Positions 1 through 8,072 of a stretch of DNA of 60,965 bases are shown in pieces. The DNA comes from Peptococcaceae bacterium UBA5752. Lineage in GTDB: Bacteria > Bacillota > Dehalobacteriia > UBA4068. The stretch spans positions 1-60,965 of the forward strand of contig DIFI01000022.1 of the NCBI GenBank assembly GCA_002419055.1. The letters are read 5' to 3'. Within the stretch, counting starts at the first letter, position 1. Every line of letters starts with the position of its first letter. The translations under genes and the position numbers were made by a program. The notes beneath the pieces are model-generated. The model made no database searches. It saw only the letters and a program-made list of their open reading frames with translations, and was not told the origin of the DNA.

Positions 1-24
1 TTACCCATCTAACGATCTCCTTAA

Positions 25-68
25 AAAAAACAGACTATAATACTGAATTGTATCATAGTCTGTTTTTT
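25..68. terminator. Bidirectional terminator downstream of sigF
   Basis: A hairpin pairs AAAAAACAGACTAT with ATAGTCTGTTTTTT (25-38 and 55-68). A run of A on one side and T on the other lets it work in both directions. It lies just past the sigF stop, so it ends the leftward spoIIA operon and probably also a rightward gene outside the window. Confidence 0.85.
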
Positions 69-112
69 ATTTGTCCGTTTTTCGTATAACACTACACATT
101 GCGGGTCTTTTT

Positions 113-835
113 TTATATTATTGATTCTTTTAATTTTAATAAAGCCTGTTTCTCAAGTCTTGAAACTTGTACTTGAGATAATTCCATAATTTTTGCAACT
201 TCTACCTGTGTTTTGTCTTCAATATAGCGCATACGCAGCAAATCTGCCAATCGCAGAGGCAAACTGTTCAGTAGGCTGTTGATTTCAATATTATTAATAA
301 TCCTTTCACTGGAATGAATATCATCGACAACTACATCGCCAAGATATAGAGTATCGCCGTTTTTTTCAGAAATAGGTTGATTTAATGATAATGGAGGTTG
401 CATAGCCTCTGTGGCTGCAATTATTAATTCTGTAGATAACGAAAGCTCAGCTGCTAATTGGTTTATTGTTGGCTCCTGTCCGTTTTGTTGAATAAATTGT
501 TCGCGTTTTCTTTTGATTATTAATGCTCTTTCTTTAAGAGTTCTGCTGATTTTTAGAGGTGAATCATCGCGAAGAAAACGGCGAATTTCTCCCATTATCA
601 TTGGAACCGCATAAGTGGAAAAATTAACTTGATAATTAAAATCAAATTTTTCAATTGCTTTAAAAAGGCCGATATAGCCAACCTGAAGCAAATCCTCGAA
701 TTCCCTGCCACTTGCAGTAAAACGTTTGGCAATACTATAAACAAGGTTGGAATTATCGCGGATTAATTGTTCAATGGCTGCATCATCACCTGATTGTGCC
801 AAATGAATCAGGCGATATACCGGATAGGTGTTCAT
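113..835 (-). CDS. sigF: RNA polymerase sporulation sigma factor SigF
   Basis: This is the forespore-specific sigma factor that directs the first compartment-specific transcription after asymmetric division. The 240-residue chain has the region 2 signature (EDLLQVGYIGLFKAIEKFD, then FSTYAVPMIMGEIRRFLRDD) that is diagnostic of the sigF/sigG group, and a C-terminal region 4 helix-turn-helix (LSQVQVSRLEKQ). It is the last gene of the spoIIAA-spoIIAB-sigF operon and its ATG overlaps the spoIIAB stop by 4 bases, so translation is coupled. SigG is the closest alternative, but position behind its own anti-sigma factor makes SigF nearly certain. Confidence 0.97.
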   Translation of the reverse strand: MNTYPVYRLIHLAQSGDDAAIEQLIRDNSNLVYSIAKRFTASGREFEDLLQVGYIGLFKAIEKFDFNYQVNFSTYAVPMIMGEIRRFLRDDSPLKISRTLKERALIIKRKREQFIQQNGQEPTINQLAAELSLSTELIIAATEAMQPPLSLNQPISEKNGDTLYLGDVVVDDIHSSERIINNIEINSLLNSLPLRLADLLRMRYIEDKTQVEVAKIMELSQVQVSRLEKQALLKLKESII

Positions 836-1284
836 ATTGCTTGAGCTGCCGAGGCAGAAAAGTTTTTGCTTAAAATTATTGTGGTGCCTCTGCCAATACT
901 CGATTGAACTTCGACCTTGTCCATAAATGAAGTCATAAAGGCAAAACCCAATCCCATATGTTCACCAAGTGTAGAAAATCCGGGGCGCATTGCTAATTCA
1001 ATATCTTCAATACCAACACCGTCATCATGAATACTGATTATCATTTGCTCGGTAGTTAGCTCTATATACATTTCTACCATTTGATTATCATTGCCCTGAT
1101 AACCGTGAATGATAGCATTTGATACAGCTTCACTGATAGCAACTTTAATCTCATCTAACTCAGCCATACTGATATCGCGATCAGCGATCAGCGTGGCTAC
1201 TACGATACGCGCCAGAGCTACATTTTCACTCTTACTAAGAAAATTTAAAGAAATTTTATTAAAATTTGATTTTTGGTCGTTCAT
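832..1284 (-). CDS. spoIIAB: Anti-sigma F factor / serine kinase SpoIIAB
   Basis: SpoIIAB binds SigF and holds it inactive, and phosphorylates SpoIIAA on serine. The 150-residue chain is a GHKL ATPase: N-box NAIIHGYQGN, G1 box DDGVGIED, G2 region GEHMGLGFAFM and a terminal GRGT segment. It has the usual family length. It overlaps spoIIAA and sigF by ATGA junctions, giving a tightly coupled three-gene unit. Regulation by ADP/ATP-dependent partner switching is known for the family and is inferred here. Confidence 0.96.
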   Translation of the reverse strand: MNDQKSNFNKISLNFLSKSENVALARIVVATLIADRDISMAELDEIKVAISEAVSNAIIHGYQGNDNQMVEMYIELTTEQMIISIHDDGVGIEDIELAMRPGFSTLGEHMGLGFAFMTSFMDKVEVQSSIGRGTTIILSKNFSASAAQAI

Positions 1285-1637
1285 TTTTTCACCTCCCCAG
1301 TGCGCCAGAGACTTTCGGGCTTGTCGATTTGAATAATTTTATCTAGTCCTGATGCCAATAGCAGGCGGTAGACATTTTCTTTTACACCGCTGATAGCTAT
1401 TTTGCCACCAATAGGAGCTAATTGACGGTAGCGGCCCAAAATTACTCCTAAACCAGAGCTATCAATAAAAGTAACATCATGCATATTTAAAAGTAAATTA
1501 TGACAATTATTGTTTTCCATTTTTTCTTGTAAGCGTTGACGAAATTCTCCAGCAACTGCCATATCGATTTCGCCTTTAATTTTAGCCACCAACCAAAGGC
1601 TATTGCCGTATTTTTTATTGGTAAATGATATTTGCAT
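1281..1637 (-). CDS. spoIIAA: Anti-sigma F factor antagonist SpoIIAA
   Basis: This STAS-domain protein of 118 residues releases SigF by binding SpoIIAB. The phosphorylation loop is visible as VTFIDSSGLGVILG, with the serine of DSSG as the expected phospho-site, reset by the phosphatase SpoIIE (not in this window). The ATG at 1637 follows a strong GGGAGGA site with correct spacing. It is the first gene of the operon and sits behind a sigma-H-type promoter with a Spo0A box at 1662-1690. Confidence 0.96.
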   Translation of the reverse strand: MQISFTNKKYGNSLWLVAKIKGEIDMAVAGEFRQRLQEKMENNNCHNLLLNMHDVTFIDSSGLGVILGRYRQLAPIGGKIAISGVKENVYRLLLASGLDKIIQIDKPESLWRTGEVKK

Positions 1638-1661
1638 AATTGCTCCTCCCTTTGCATTTGT

Positions 1662-1690
1662 TTTTTCGTTTTGACGAAATTATTTCCTGC
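1662..1690 (-). promoter_or_regulatory. Sigma-H-type promoter of spoIIA with internal Spo0A box
   Basis: On the minus strand GCAGGAAAT (1690-1682) fits the sigma-H -35 pattern RNAGGAWWW exactly. After 11 bases comes AACGAAAAA (1670-1662), which fits the -10 pattern RNNGAATWW with one mismatch. The spacer carries TGACGAA on the plus strand (1672-1678), a match to the Spo0A core TGNCGAA. Two weaker GTCG cores lie 10 bp apart at 1711 and 1721. Known spoIIA operons are sigma-H and Spo0A-P dependent, so the arrangement is expected. The assignment is by eye. Confidence 0.7.
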
Positions 1691-1840
1691 TGCGAAAATC
1701 CACAAAGAAAGTCGTTAAAAGTCGCAGCTAAAATTATTTATTATCAACATTTGCCTTTATCTCTTGAATTTGGCTAGGATAGCGAAATCATGTAACGACC
1801 AAGATAAGTCATAGACAAGATTTAAGAGAGGAAAAATATC

Positions 1841-3130
1841 ATGAGGTGGACAAAGCTGAGCATTTATAAGCAAAATTCGAACTTGCGGCGGCCGCCGCTA
1901 ATAATAACTCTTTTCTTAATAATTTTTTTTAGTTTATTCGATATTGCATATTATGATTTTTTAGTAATGCCTGCATATCAAAGCGTAACAAAAGGTCAAT
2001 CAATAACTTTACCGAAACAAAGCAATCTATTACCGGCGATTGCTGTCGAAAAAATTGGCAGTACATCGGCGGTCAGTGGCGATGCAACTCAGCCTAATGA
2101 TTTAAATAGTAGCTATGAAGTGCAACTGAGTATCAGCGGCATTTTTCCGTTTAAAAAGATTACTGTAGAAGAACGTGATCCAATTGATGTAATTACAGGT
2201 GGTCACTCAATTGGCGTATTATTGCAAACTGATGGAGTAACAGTCGTAGGAATATCTGCCGTGATTGATAATCAAGGGCGATCTAGGTATCCGGCTGGAG
2301 AAGCAGGTATAAAAGTTGGTGACTTTATTGTCAGTATTAATGATCAAGGAATTCACACCAATGAGGATATTGCAACTATTATTAATGAATCGGGAAAAAT
2401 GGTGAATAAGTGTAAGATAAAGTATATTCGTAACAACAAAACCAATGAGATTGAAATAACGCCGTTATATTGTAATGATAGTAATAGTTATCGTATCGGT
2501 CTTTATGTGAGAGATAATACAGCAGGCGTAGGAACACTTACTTTCTATGATCCCGAAACCAATATTTATGGAGCATTAGGACACAGTGTTTCCGATTTGG
2601 AACATGGGGTAAAAAGTGAGGATAAAGGTGTAATCGTTAGAGCATCAATCCAAAGTATAAAAGCAGGAATAAAAGGAACACCAGGCGAAAAAATAGGTGT
2701 TTTTGTTAATGATGATTGGCAAGGAACTATAGAAACAAATGGTTCCTTTGGTATTTTTGGCTCAATAGATCAGAAAATCGAAAATGAATTATTACCAGAA
2801 CAATTAGAGGTGGCTACTATATCTCAAGTTAAAACAGGTGCGGCTAAAATGTATACGGTAATTGAAGGAGAGTCAATTGAATGTTTCGATATTAATATTG
2901 TTAAAGTAATGCCAAATTATAAATCAACCGGCAAAGGTATGATAATAGAAGTTGTCGATAAAGATTTACTAACAGAAACAGGCGGTATTATACAAGGTAT
3001 GAGCGGTAGTCCAATAATTCAAAATGGTAAGTTAGTAGGTGCAATCAGTCATGTTTTCGTAAATGATCCCACACGTGGTTATGCTTGTTTCGGCGAATGG
3101 ATGATTGAAGAAGCTGGGCTAGTCGACTAA
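1841..3130 (+). CDS. spoIVB: SpoIVB signalling serine peptidase (family S55)
   Basis: SpoIVB is made in the forespore, crosses the inner forespore membrane and cleaves SpoIVFA to switch on sigma-K. The 429 residues show an N-terminal membrane anchor (about 18-40), a PDZ domain (about 115-195) and the S55 peptidase domain. Catalytic residues can be placed: His248 in GALGHSVSD, Asp375 in VVDKDLL and Ser390 in GMSGSP, matching the family spacing. The ATG follows GAGAGGAAAAA. Directly upstream, TGAATT (1765) and CATGTAA (1789) with 18 bases between resemble a weak sigma-G promoter. The neighbour spo0A is the classical partner; the divergent spoIIA operon next door is less usual. Confidence 0.95.
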   Translation: MRWTKLSIYKQNSNLRRPPLIITLFLIIFFSLFDIAYYDFLVMPAYQSVTKGQSITLPKQSNLLPAIAVEKIGSTSAVSGDATQPNDLNSSYEVQLSISGIFPFKKITVEERDPIDVITGGHSIGVLLQTDGVTVVGISAVIDNQGRSRYPAGEAGIKVGDFIVSINDQGIHTNEDIATIINESGKMVNKCKIKYIRNNKTNEIEITPLYCNDSNSYRIGLYVRDNTAGVGTLTFYDPETNIYGALGHSVSDLEHGVKSEDKGVIVRASIQSIKAGIKGTPGEKIGVFVNDDWQGTIETNGSFGIFGSIDQKIENELLPEQLEVATISQVKTGAAKMYTVIEGESIECFDINIVKVMPNYKSTGKGMIIEVVDKDLLTETGGIIQGMSGSPIIQNGKLVGAISHVFVNDPTRGYACFGEWMIEEAGLVD

Positions 3131-3140
3131 ATTGGATATA

Positions 3141-3181
3141 TTTCGACAATATACCCCATTTTTATGGGGTATTTGTCGCAA
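3141..3181 (+). promoter_or_regulatory. Inverted Spo0A boxes around a hairpin, upstream of spo0A
   Basis: TTTCGACAA (3141-3149; reverse TTGTCGAAA) is a full match to the Spo0A box, and TTTGTCGCAA (3172-3181) is a one-mismatch copy in opposite orientation. Between them is a perfect 9-bp stem ATACCCCAT with loop TTTT. Together the arms form about 15 pairs with a single bulge. No T-run follows, so it is not a standard terminator for spoIVB. It lies just upstream of the sigma-H-type promoter of spo0A, which suggests Spo0A autoregulation. Confidence 0.65.
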
Positions 3182-3210
3182 CAAAAGCCAAGCTAAATAG
3201 CTTTTTAGTG

Positions 3211-3239
3211 GCAGGAATACACTTTAAAATAGCGAAAAA
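3211..3239 (+). promoter_or_regulatory. Sigma-H-type promoter of spo0A
   Basis: GCAGGAATA (3211-3219) matches the sigma-H -35 pattern RNAGGAWWW exactly. After 11 bases, AGCGAAAAA (3231-3239) matches RNNGAATWW with one mismatch. Spacing and the GAAAAA variant of the -10 are the same as in the spoIIA promoter, which strengthens both calls. It predicts a leader of roughly 100 bases before spo0A. Confidence 0.68.
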
Positions 3240-3347
3240 GTTTAACATTAAAAGATTATCAGAAAATTTTAAGGAGGGAAGGGAAAAGTATTACTTTTGA
3301 AGATGTAAAAAAACATATAATAAATTAGAAGAAAGCGGGATGAATAA

Positions 3348-4112
3348 ATGAATGATATAATTAAAATATTGTTTGTTGATGATGATAATAATTTTGCAAA
3401 AGCTTTAGATGAATATTTTACAAATCTCGATTATTATCATGTTTGTGGAACTGCAAATAATGGACTGCGCGCGCTTGAAATGATCGAAAAGCATCAGCCG
3501 GATGTCGTTGTTCTTGACTTAGTTATGCCGCATCTTGATGGTATAGGTGTATTAGAGCGAATAGTTGAAATGAAAACGATTAAGGCTCCGCACGTAGTAT
3601 TTATGACTTCATTTGGACAAGCAAATCTTACTCATAAAGCTATGGAATTAGGTGCTGATTATTACATTATGAAGCCTTTTGATCTAGATATTTTAGAAAA
3701 AAGGATACGTCAATTAACAGGAGAAGTAACAGCACCGGCAATTATCTCCGCAAAAAATGGCAATCTAGAAGTAGAGATTACAAAAGTAATACACCAAATG
3801 GGTGTCCCAGCACATGTAAAAGGATATCAATATCTACGTGATGCGATTTTAATGGTTACGGAAGAAAGCAATTTAATGGGTGCAGTAACAAAAGAGCTAT
3901 ACCCAATGATTGCTGACAAATACAATACTACTTCAAGCCGGGTAGAGAGAGCGATACGTCATGCTATTGAGCTGGCTTGGGATCGAGGAAATGTAGAGTT
4001 AATGAATAAATATTTTGGTTATACAATAAATATCGAACGCGGTAAACCTACTAACTCAGAATTTATTGCAATGGTTGCTGATAAAATGCGGATGGGAGAA
4101 CGGTTAGGCTGA
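3348..4112 (+). CDS. spo0A: Sporulation master response regulator Spo0A
   Basis: Spo0A-P is the DNA-binding regulator that commits the cell to sporulation. The 254-residue chain has a receiver domain with acidic pocket D11-D13, phospho-acceptor Asp57 (VVLDLVMPHLDG) and the lysine of IMKPF. The C-terminal effector domain contains the characteristic SSRVERAIRHAIELAWDRG recognition helix and ends GERLG. Length and architecture are normal. It follows spoIVB as in most spore formers, with its own sigma-H-type promoter and Spo0A boxes in the 217-bp gap. A hairpin terminator follows at 4131. Confidence 0.98.
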   Translation: MNDIIKILFVDDDNNFAKALDEYFTNLDYYHVCGTANNGLRALEMIEKHQPDVVVLDLVMPHLDGIGVLERIVEMKTIKAPHVVFMTSFGQANLTHKAMELGADYYIMKPFDLDILEKRIRQLTGEVTAPAIISAKNGNLEVEITKVIHQMGVPAHVKGYQYLRDAILMVTEESNLMGAVTKELYPMIADKYNTTSSRVERAIRHAIELAWDRGNVELMNKYFGYTINIERGKPTNSEFIAMVADKMRMGERLG

Positions 4113-4130
4113 AATACATAAAATTAAAAA

Positions 4131-4171
4131 TATAAAAACAGTGGTAGCTCAAGTCTGCCACTGTTTTTATA
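4131..4171 (+). terminator. Rho-independent terminator of spo0A
   Basis: A 14-bp stem TATAAAAACAGTGG (4131-4144) pairs with CCACTGTTTTTATA (4158-4171), followed by more T. It separates spo0A from mazG. Confidence 0.9.
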
Positions 4172-4235
4172 TTTTTAGGTTTTTATGTGGTTTTATTTGA
4201 CAAATTTTGATACAATATTTAACGAGGTGAAAATA

Positions 4236-5012
4236 TTGGATAAACAACAATATAAAGTTGATAATGAACTATGGCAACAATTAATTGATATAATGGCCGC
4301 CTTACGCGGTGAAAATGGTTGCCCATGGGATAAAGAACAAGATAGTCAAAGTCTTAAAAAATATCTTATAGAAGAAGCTTACGAGGCAGTTGATGCCATA
4401 GAATCCAACGATGACGCGAAAATCTGCGACGAACTGGGCGATGTTTTACTGCAAGTAGTATTCCATGCCCAACTGGCGACTGAAAACGGTAAATATACTA
4501 TTGATGATGTTGTTTCAGGCATAAATAATAAAATGATTCGTCGACACCCACATGTATTTGGTGCTTCTCATGCGGATACAGCACAACAAGTATTAAGTCA
4601 GTGGGAAGCAATTAAGGCGACTGAAAATGAAGATAATAAACCCCGCGGCGTTATGAAGATCAATCGCAACTTACCGTCGTTACTTTTGGCACAAAAAGTA
4701 TTGGATAAGTCTGGTCGTGTTGGCCTTATACCCGCGCATATAAATGATTACTCTGCTCAGATTCGCAATGATCTTGATCAATTTTCTACTGCAGATACGC
4801 AACAGCAGCAGCAATTGATTGGCGAAATGCTTTTTACTTTAGTTACAATGGCCAAGGTTGCCGATATTGATGCCGAGAATGCGCTGCGGCAAAGCGTAGA
4901 TAAATATATAAGCCATTTTAATAAAGTTGAAAGAATATTGCATGATGCAGACCGAACTTGGGATCAGATTGCATGTCAGGATATTGCTGCCTTATGGCAA
5001 CAAACGAAATAA
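4236..5012 (+). CDS. mazG: Nucleoside triphosphate pyrophosphohydrolase MazG
   Basis: MazG hydrolyses (d)NTPs to monophosphates and pyrophosphate and helps clear aberrant nucleotides. The MazG core is clear: GCPWDKEQ, then LIEEAYEAVDAI and DELGDVLLQVVFHAQ, which supply the EExxE and ExxD magnesium ligands. A second, weaker MazG-like half follows after VGLIP. I place the start at TTG 4236 because GAGGTG lies 6-7 bases upstream; the frame is open further up to 4185 but without a ribosome site. With this start the protein has 258 residues. It is paired with rqcP 14 bases downstream, the same order as yabN-yabO in Bacillus. Confidence 0.93.
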   Translation: MDKQQYKVDNELWQQLIDIMAALRGENGCPWDKEQDSQSLKKYLIEEAYEAVDAIESNDDAKICDELGDVLLQVVFHAQLATENGKYTIDDVVSGINNKMIRRHPHVFGASHADTAQQVLSQWEAIKATENEDNKPRGVMKINRNLPSLLLAQKVLDKSGRVGLIPAHINDYSAQIRNDLDQFSTADTQQQQQLIGEMLFTLVTMAKVADIDAENALRQSVDKYISHFNKVERILHDADRTWDQIACQDIAALWQQTK

Positions 5013-5026
5013 TAGGGAGTATATTG

Positions 5027-5314
5027 ATGCGCTTAGACAAATTTTTAAAGGTTTCGAGGATTATTAAAAGAAGAACAGTAGCAAAAGAGTTTTGTGATGC
5101 CAGTAGAACCACTATAAACGGACGATCTGCTAAAGCAGGTACTGATGTAAAAATAGGTGATAGAGTCTGCGTTCGTTTTGGCAACAAAGAGGTTGAATTT
5201 GAAATTATTAATTTAGCTGAAACTGTTAAAGCAGCAGATGCCGCATCTTTATATAAAATAATCAGCGAAAAATACGTTAATGGTACTATAGCAAATGAAA
5301 ACACTCCGATATAG
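5027..5314 (+). CDS. rqcP: S4-domain ribosome quality control factor RqcP (YabO/HslR-like)
   Basis: This small S4 RNA-binding protein of 95 residues takes part with RqcH in C-terminal tailing of stalled nascent chains on the 50S subunit. The S4 signature MRLDKFLKVSRIIKRRTVAKEF opens the protein, followed by TINGRSAKAGTDVKIGDRV. The ATG at 5027 has GGGAG upstream; the frame is open from 4958 inside mazG but that extension is not conserved-looking. The order mazG-rqcP matches other Bacillota, which supports the specific name over a generic HslR label. Confidence 0.88.
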   Translation: MRLDKFLKVSRIIKRRTVAKEFCDASRTTINGRSAKAGTDVKIGDRVCVRFGNKEVEFEIINLAETVKAADAASLYKIISEKYVNGTIANENTPI

Positions 5315-5345
5315 GGTACAATTTTAAAAAATATCAAAAATACAA

Positions 5346-5374
5346 GAAAACCATTGCAAAAAGCAATAGTTTTC
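5346..5374. terminator. Bidirectional hairpin between rqcP and the tRNA genes
   Basis: GAAAACCATTGC (5346-5357) pairs with GCAATAGTTTTC (5363-5374) with one mismatch and an AAAAA loop. On the minus strand it is followed by T-rich sequence, so it best serves as the terminator of the leftward tRNA unit; it can also end rqcP. Confidence 0.7.
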
Positions 5375-5391
5375 ATTGTATAATGCTGTTT

Positions 5392-5466
5392 TGGCTGGGG
5401 TGAATGGATTCGAACCATTGAATGACGATTTCAGAGACCGTTGCCTTACCGCTTGGCTACACCCCA
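5392..5466 (-). tRNA. tRNA-Gln (anticodon CUG)
   Basis: The minus strand folds into a full cloverleaf of 75 bases with CCA encoded. The acceptor stem TGGGGTG pairs with CACCCCA, the D-arm contains AGCGGTAAGG and the T-loop GGTTCGAATCC. The anticodon loop CTCTGAA carries CTG at positions 34-36, reading CAG. It is downstream of tRNA-Pro in the same transcript. Confidence 0.93.
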
Positions 5467-5509
5467 TCAATATCCAATTTATTATTAACGGCCAAACACG
5501 GTAAATTAC

Positions 5510-5586
5510 TGGTCGGGACGACAGGATTTGAACCTACGACCCCCTGCTCCCAAGGCAGGTGCGCTACCAAACTGCGCTACGTCCCG
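5510..5586 (-). tRNA. tRNA-Pro (anticodon UGG)
   Basis: The minus strand gives a 77-base cloverleaf with encoded CCA. The acceptor stem CGGGACG pairs with CGTCCCG, and the T-loop is GGTTCAAATCC. The anticodon loop CTTGGGA carries TGG, reading CCA and probably other proline codons by wobble. It is the first gene behind the consensus promoter at 5601-5629. Confidence 0.95.
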
Positions 5587-5600
5587 TTTGCAACATTGAT

Positions 5601-5629
5601 ATTATACCTGTTTCAATGTATGATGTCAA
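5601..5629 (-). promoter_or_regulatory. Consensus vegetative promoter of the tRNA-Pro/tRNA-Gln unit
   Basis: On the minus strand TTGACA (5629-5624), 17 bases, TATAAT (5606-5601) is a perfect sigma-A promoter. The tRNA-Pro 5' end lies 15 bases past the -10 box, as expected for a stable RNA promoter. Confidence 0.92.
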
Positions 5630-5720
5630 ATATTTTAAGTCAGATTTTTTGCTTTTTTTATTCAGTATTATAGTATATAATGTTTTTAATTCAAAGAGTG
5701 TTTTTATTGTGGAGGTTTAC

Positions 5721-7298
5721 ATGAAAATTACATTTTATGGCGCGGCAAGAACAGTTACAGGTTCATGTTATTTACTTGAATACGGTAATACAAAGTTTCT
5801 TGTCGACTGCGGGCTTTTCCAAGGCAATAAAGCTTTAAAAGAAAACAACTATCGCGAGTTCCCGTTTAATCCCGGGGAAATTGATTTTATGATTCTTACT
5901 CATGCCCATATTGATCATTGCGGCCTGATACCAAAACTTTATATCAAAGGATATAAAAACCCTATATATGCAACAAGTGGAACAATCGATTTAGCGGCAA
6001 TATTGTTACCGGATTGTGGCCATATTCAAGAAATGGAAGTCGAACGCAAAAATCGCAAAAACCTGCGCGCCGGTGAACCGACGCTTGTTCCTATCTATAC
6101 TGCCGCAGATGCCGCCGCGGTGCAACCGCTATTTAAAGCAGTTAAATATGACGAATCGTTTTCACCTTGTGAAGGCGTCAGTGTAACAATGCGTGACGCA
6201 GGCCATATCTTAGGCTCAGCAATGATAGAAATTGTCTATCAAGAAGATGGCAAGCAACATAAAATTGTCTTCAGTGGTGATCTCGGTCGTTATTCACATG
6301 CAATAATTAAAGATCCGGAGACTGTAGATACAGCCGATTATCTGGTAATCGAGTCTACATACGGTAACCGTGTGCATAACGGAGAAGCACAAGAACAGGA
6401 AACGAAATTAGCGGATATTATTCGCAGCACTTTCGCTGCCGGCGGCAACGTAATAATTCCAGCCTTTGCTGTTGACCGCACGCAGGATATTCTAATGATG
6501 CTTCATTTTATATTAGAACGTGAAGGATGGAATAATCAAGATGTTTATGTTGATAGTCCCTTGGCAATTAAGGCGACACAGATTTTTGCCAACCATAGCG
6601 AATATTTCGATGAAATTACAGCAGCGCTCTATAATGAAAGAGGGGTAGCTCCTTTTATACTTCCTAATTTGAAATATGTCAAAACATCTGAGGAATCAAT
6701 GGCGCTGAATTTAGAAAAAAGCGGTAATATTATTATCTCCGCCAGTGGCATGGCAGATGCCGGTCGGATCAAACATCATCTTAAGCATAACCTCTGGCGA
6801 AAGGAATGTTCGGTGATATTTATCGGATATCAAGCGGAAGGTACATTAGGTAGGCGTATTACAGAAGGAGAAAAGCGCGTAACGATTTTAGGCGAGGAAG
6901 TGGAGGTCAATGCCAATATCTACTCTTTAGAAGGATTTTCAGCTCATGCTGACAAAGAAGAAATGCTTAGTTGGATGGCTAAATTTTCGAAGCTTCCGGG
7001 TACGATATTTGTTACTCATGGCGAAGAAAGTTCTGCTTTAGAATTTGCGGATACGATCTCAAAACGTTACAGTGTCGAGACGATAGTGCCGACTTTAGGA
7101 GAAATGCATACCTTAGCAGTAACGGATGCATTAACTGAACCTGCGGCAGAAAAAGTAGAGCTTGATAAAAATTTTGTCCAAACTGTATTCGATGAAAGCT
7201 TACTTGTTGATATCAACACCATGCTGCAAAAAATTGCAATAGGTAACGATTTCGAAAAACTTTACCGTATTCGTGAATATTTACGTAAGATCAGTTGA
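5721..7298 (+). CDS. MBL-fold beta-CASP nuclease (CPSF/YSH1-like RNase)
   Basis: This is a zinc-dependent nuclease of the metallo-beta-lactamase beta-CASP group, acting on RNA in the cytoplasm. The signature HxHxDH is at residues 61-66 (HAHIDHCG). Further ligands are in DAGHILGSA and SGDLGR, and the beta-CASP part shows IIISASGMADAGR and SLEGFSAHADKEEML. The protein has 525 residues from ATG 5721, chosen for the GGAGG just upstream; the open frame begins earlier but overlaps tRNA-Pro. It is related to RNase J but belongs to the shorter CPSF73-like family. Substrate unknown. Confidence 0.88.
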   Translation: MKITFYGAARTVTGSCYLLEYGNTKFLVDCGLFQGNKALKENNYREFPFNPGEIDFMILTHAHIDHCGLIPKLYIKGYKNPIYATSGTIDLAAILLPDCGHIQEMEVERKNRKNLRAGEPTLVPIYTAADAAAVQPLFKAVKYDESFSPCEGVSVTMRDAGHILGSAMIEIVYQEDGKQHKIVFSGDLGRYSHAIIKDPETVDTADYLVIESTYGNRVHNGEAQEQETKLADIIRSTFAAGGNVIIPAFAVDRTQDILMMLHFILEREGWNNQDVYVDSPLAIKATQIFANHSEYFDEITAALYNERGVAPFILPNLKYVKTSEESMALNLEKSGNIIISASGMADAGRIKHHLKHNLWRKECSVIFIGYQAEGTLGRRITEGEKRVTILGEEVEVNANIYSLEGFSAHADKEEMLSWMAKFSKLPGTIFVTHGEESSALEFADTISKRYSVETIVPTLGEMHTLAVTDALTEPAAEKVELDKNFVQTVFDESLLVDINTMLQKIAIGNDFEKLYRIREYLRKIS

Positions 7299-7316
7299 AA
7301 CGGAGCAAATAAGTAC

Positions 7317-8057
7317 ATGAATAAAAAAAAATCCAAGATTATAAACTCTGCCTTTGCACAAGAAATATTAACAGATTTGCATACCTTCCCGGCGATGTTA
7401 CTACGCGAATATCAACAATTAGGTTTGAATGAGCAAGAATTAGTAATCCTATTACGAATTATCGGCCACAACTGCCAAATAATTAATATCAATGATGTTT
7501 GTGAAGAATTTTGCTGCTCAAAATTTGAGGCGCAAGAAATAATTACACCCTTTATAGAAAAGGAATTTCTGTTTGCATTGGAAAGCGAAGGTAAATACGA
7601 TGCTTGCGGCATCTTCGATGAGCTTTATGATAATTGGTGTTTTCATAAAAGTAGCGATAAGACTGTGATTAAAGGCACTAAAAAGGATGTCGCCGCCAAA
7701 GAGCATGCACGAGAATTAGGACATCTCTATGTTCGTTTTGAAAAAGAATTAGGCCGGTTGCTATCGCCAATCGAAAATGAAAAAATCTCCCATTGGCTTG
7801 AAAAGGACGCAATGCCGATTGAGTTGGTTGAAGAAGCTCTGCGTCGCGCAGTTTTGCAAGGCAAAGCTACCTTTGCTTACATCGATAAAATTCTGCTCAA
7901 TTGGAAACGCGCCAATTTGCACTCTTTGGAAGCGGTACAGCAATATGACAGTCATCCAATACCGCAAACAAAAGCTGTAAAGAAGAACACAAAGACAGAC
8001 CCAGATCAGCAAAACGATAAATACAGTGGTCTTTATGAAAAGATACTTAAAGCATAG
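7317..8057 (+). CDS. DnaD/DnaB-like primosome protein
   Basis: The protein has 246 residues. The N-terminal part reads like a winged helix that follows the DnaD/DnaB pattern (LNEQELVILLRIIG), and the C-terminal half is a DnaD C-domain with the typical FAYIDKILLNWKRANLHSLE. It is followed 15 bases later by a DnaI/DnaC-type ATPase, so the pair mirrors dnaB-dnaI of Bacillus, which load the replicative helicase. A chain shorter than Bacillus DnaB is common in Clostridia. Exact orthology to DnaB or DnaD is not settled by sequence alone. Confidence 0.82.
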   Translation: MNKKKSKIINSAFAQEILTDLHTFPAMLLREYQQLGLNEQELVILLRIIGHNCQIININDVCEEFCCSKFEAQEIITPFIEKEFLFALESEGKYDACGIFDELYDNWCFHKSSDKTVIKGTKKDVAAKEHARELGHLYVRFEKELGRLLSPIENEKISHWLEKDAMPIELVEEALRRAVLQGKATFAYIDKILLNWKRANLHSLEAVQQYDSHPIPQTKAVKKNTKTDPDQQNDKYSGLYEKILKA

Positions 8058-8072
8058 CCATAGGAGAAGATC

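Noticed and set aside
4197..4216. TTGACA with TACAAT upstream of mazG as a promoter
   Set aside because: The spacing is only 8 bases, far from the 16-18 needed.
5422..5673. Open frame on the plus strand across the tRNA-Gln and tRNA-Pro genes
   Set aside because: It is the antisense of two clear cloverleaves and has no ribosome site.
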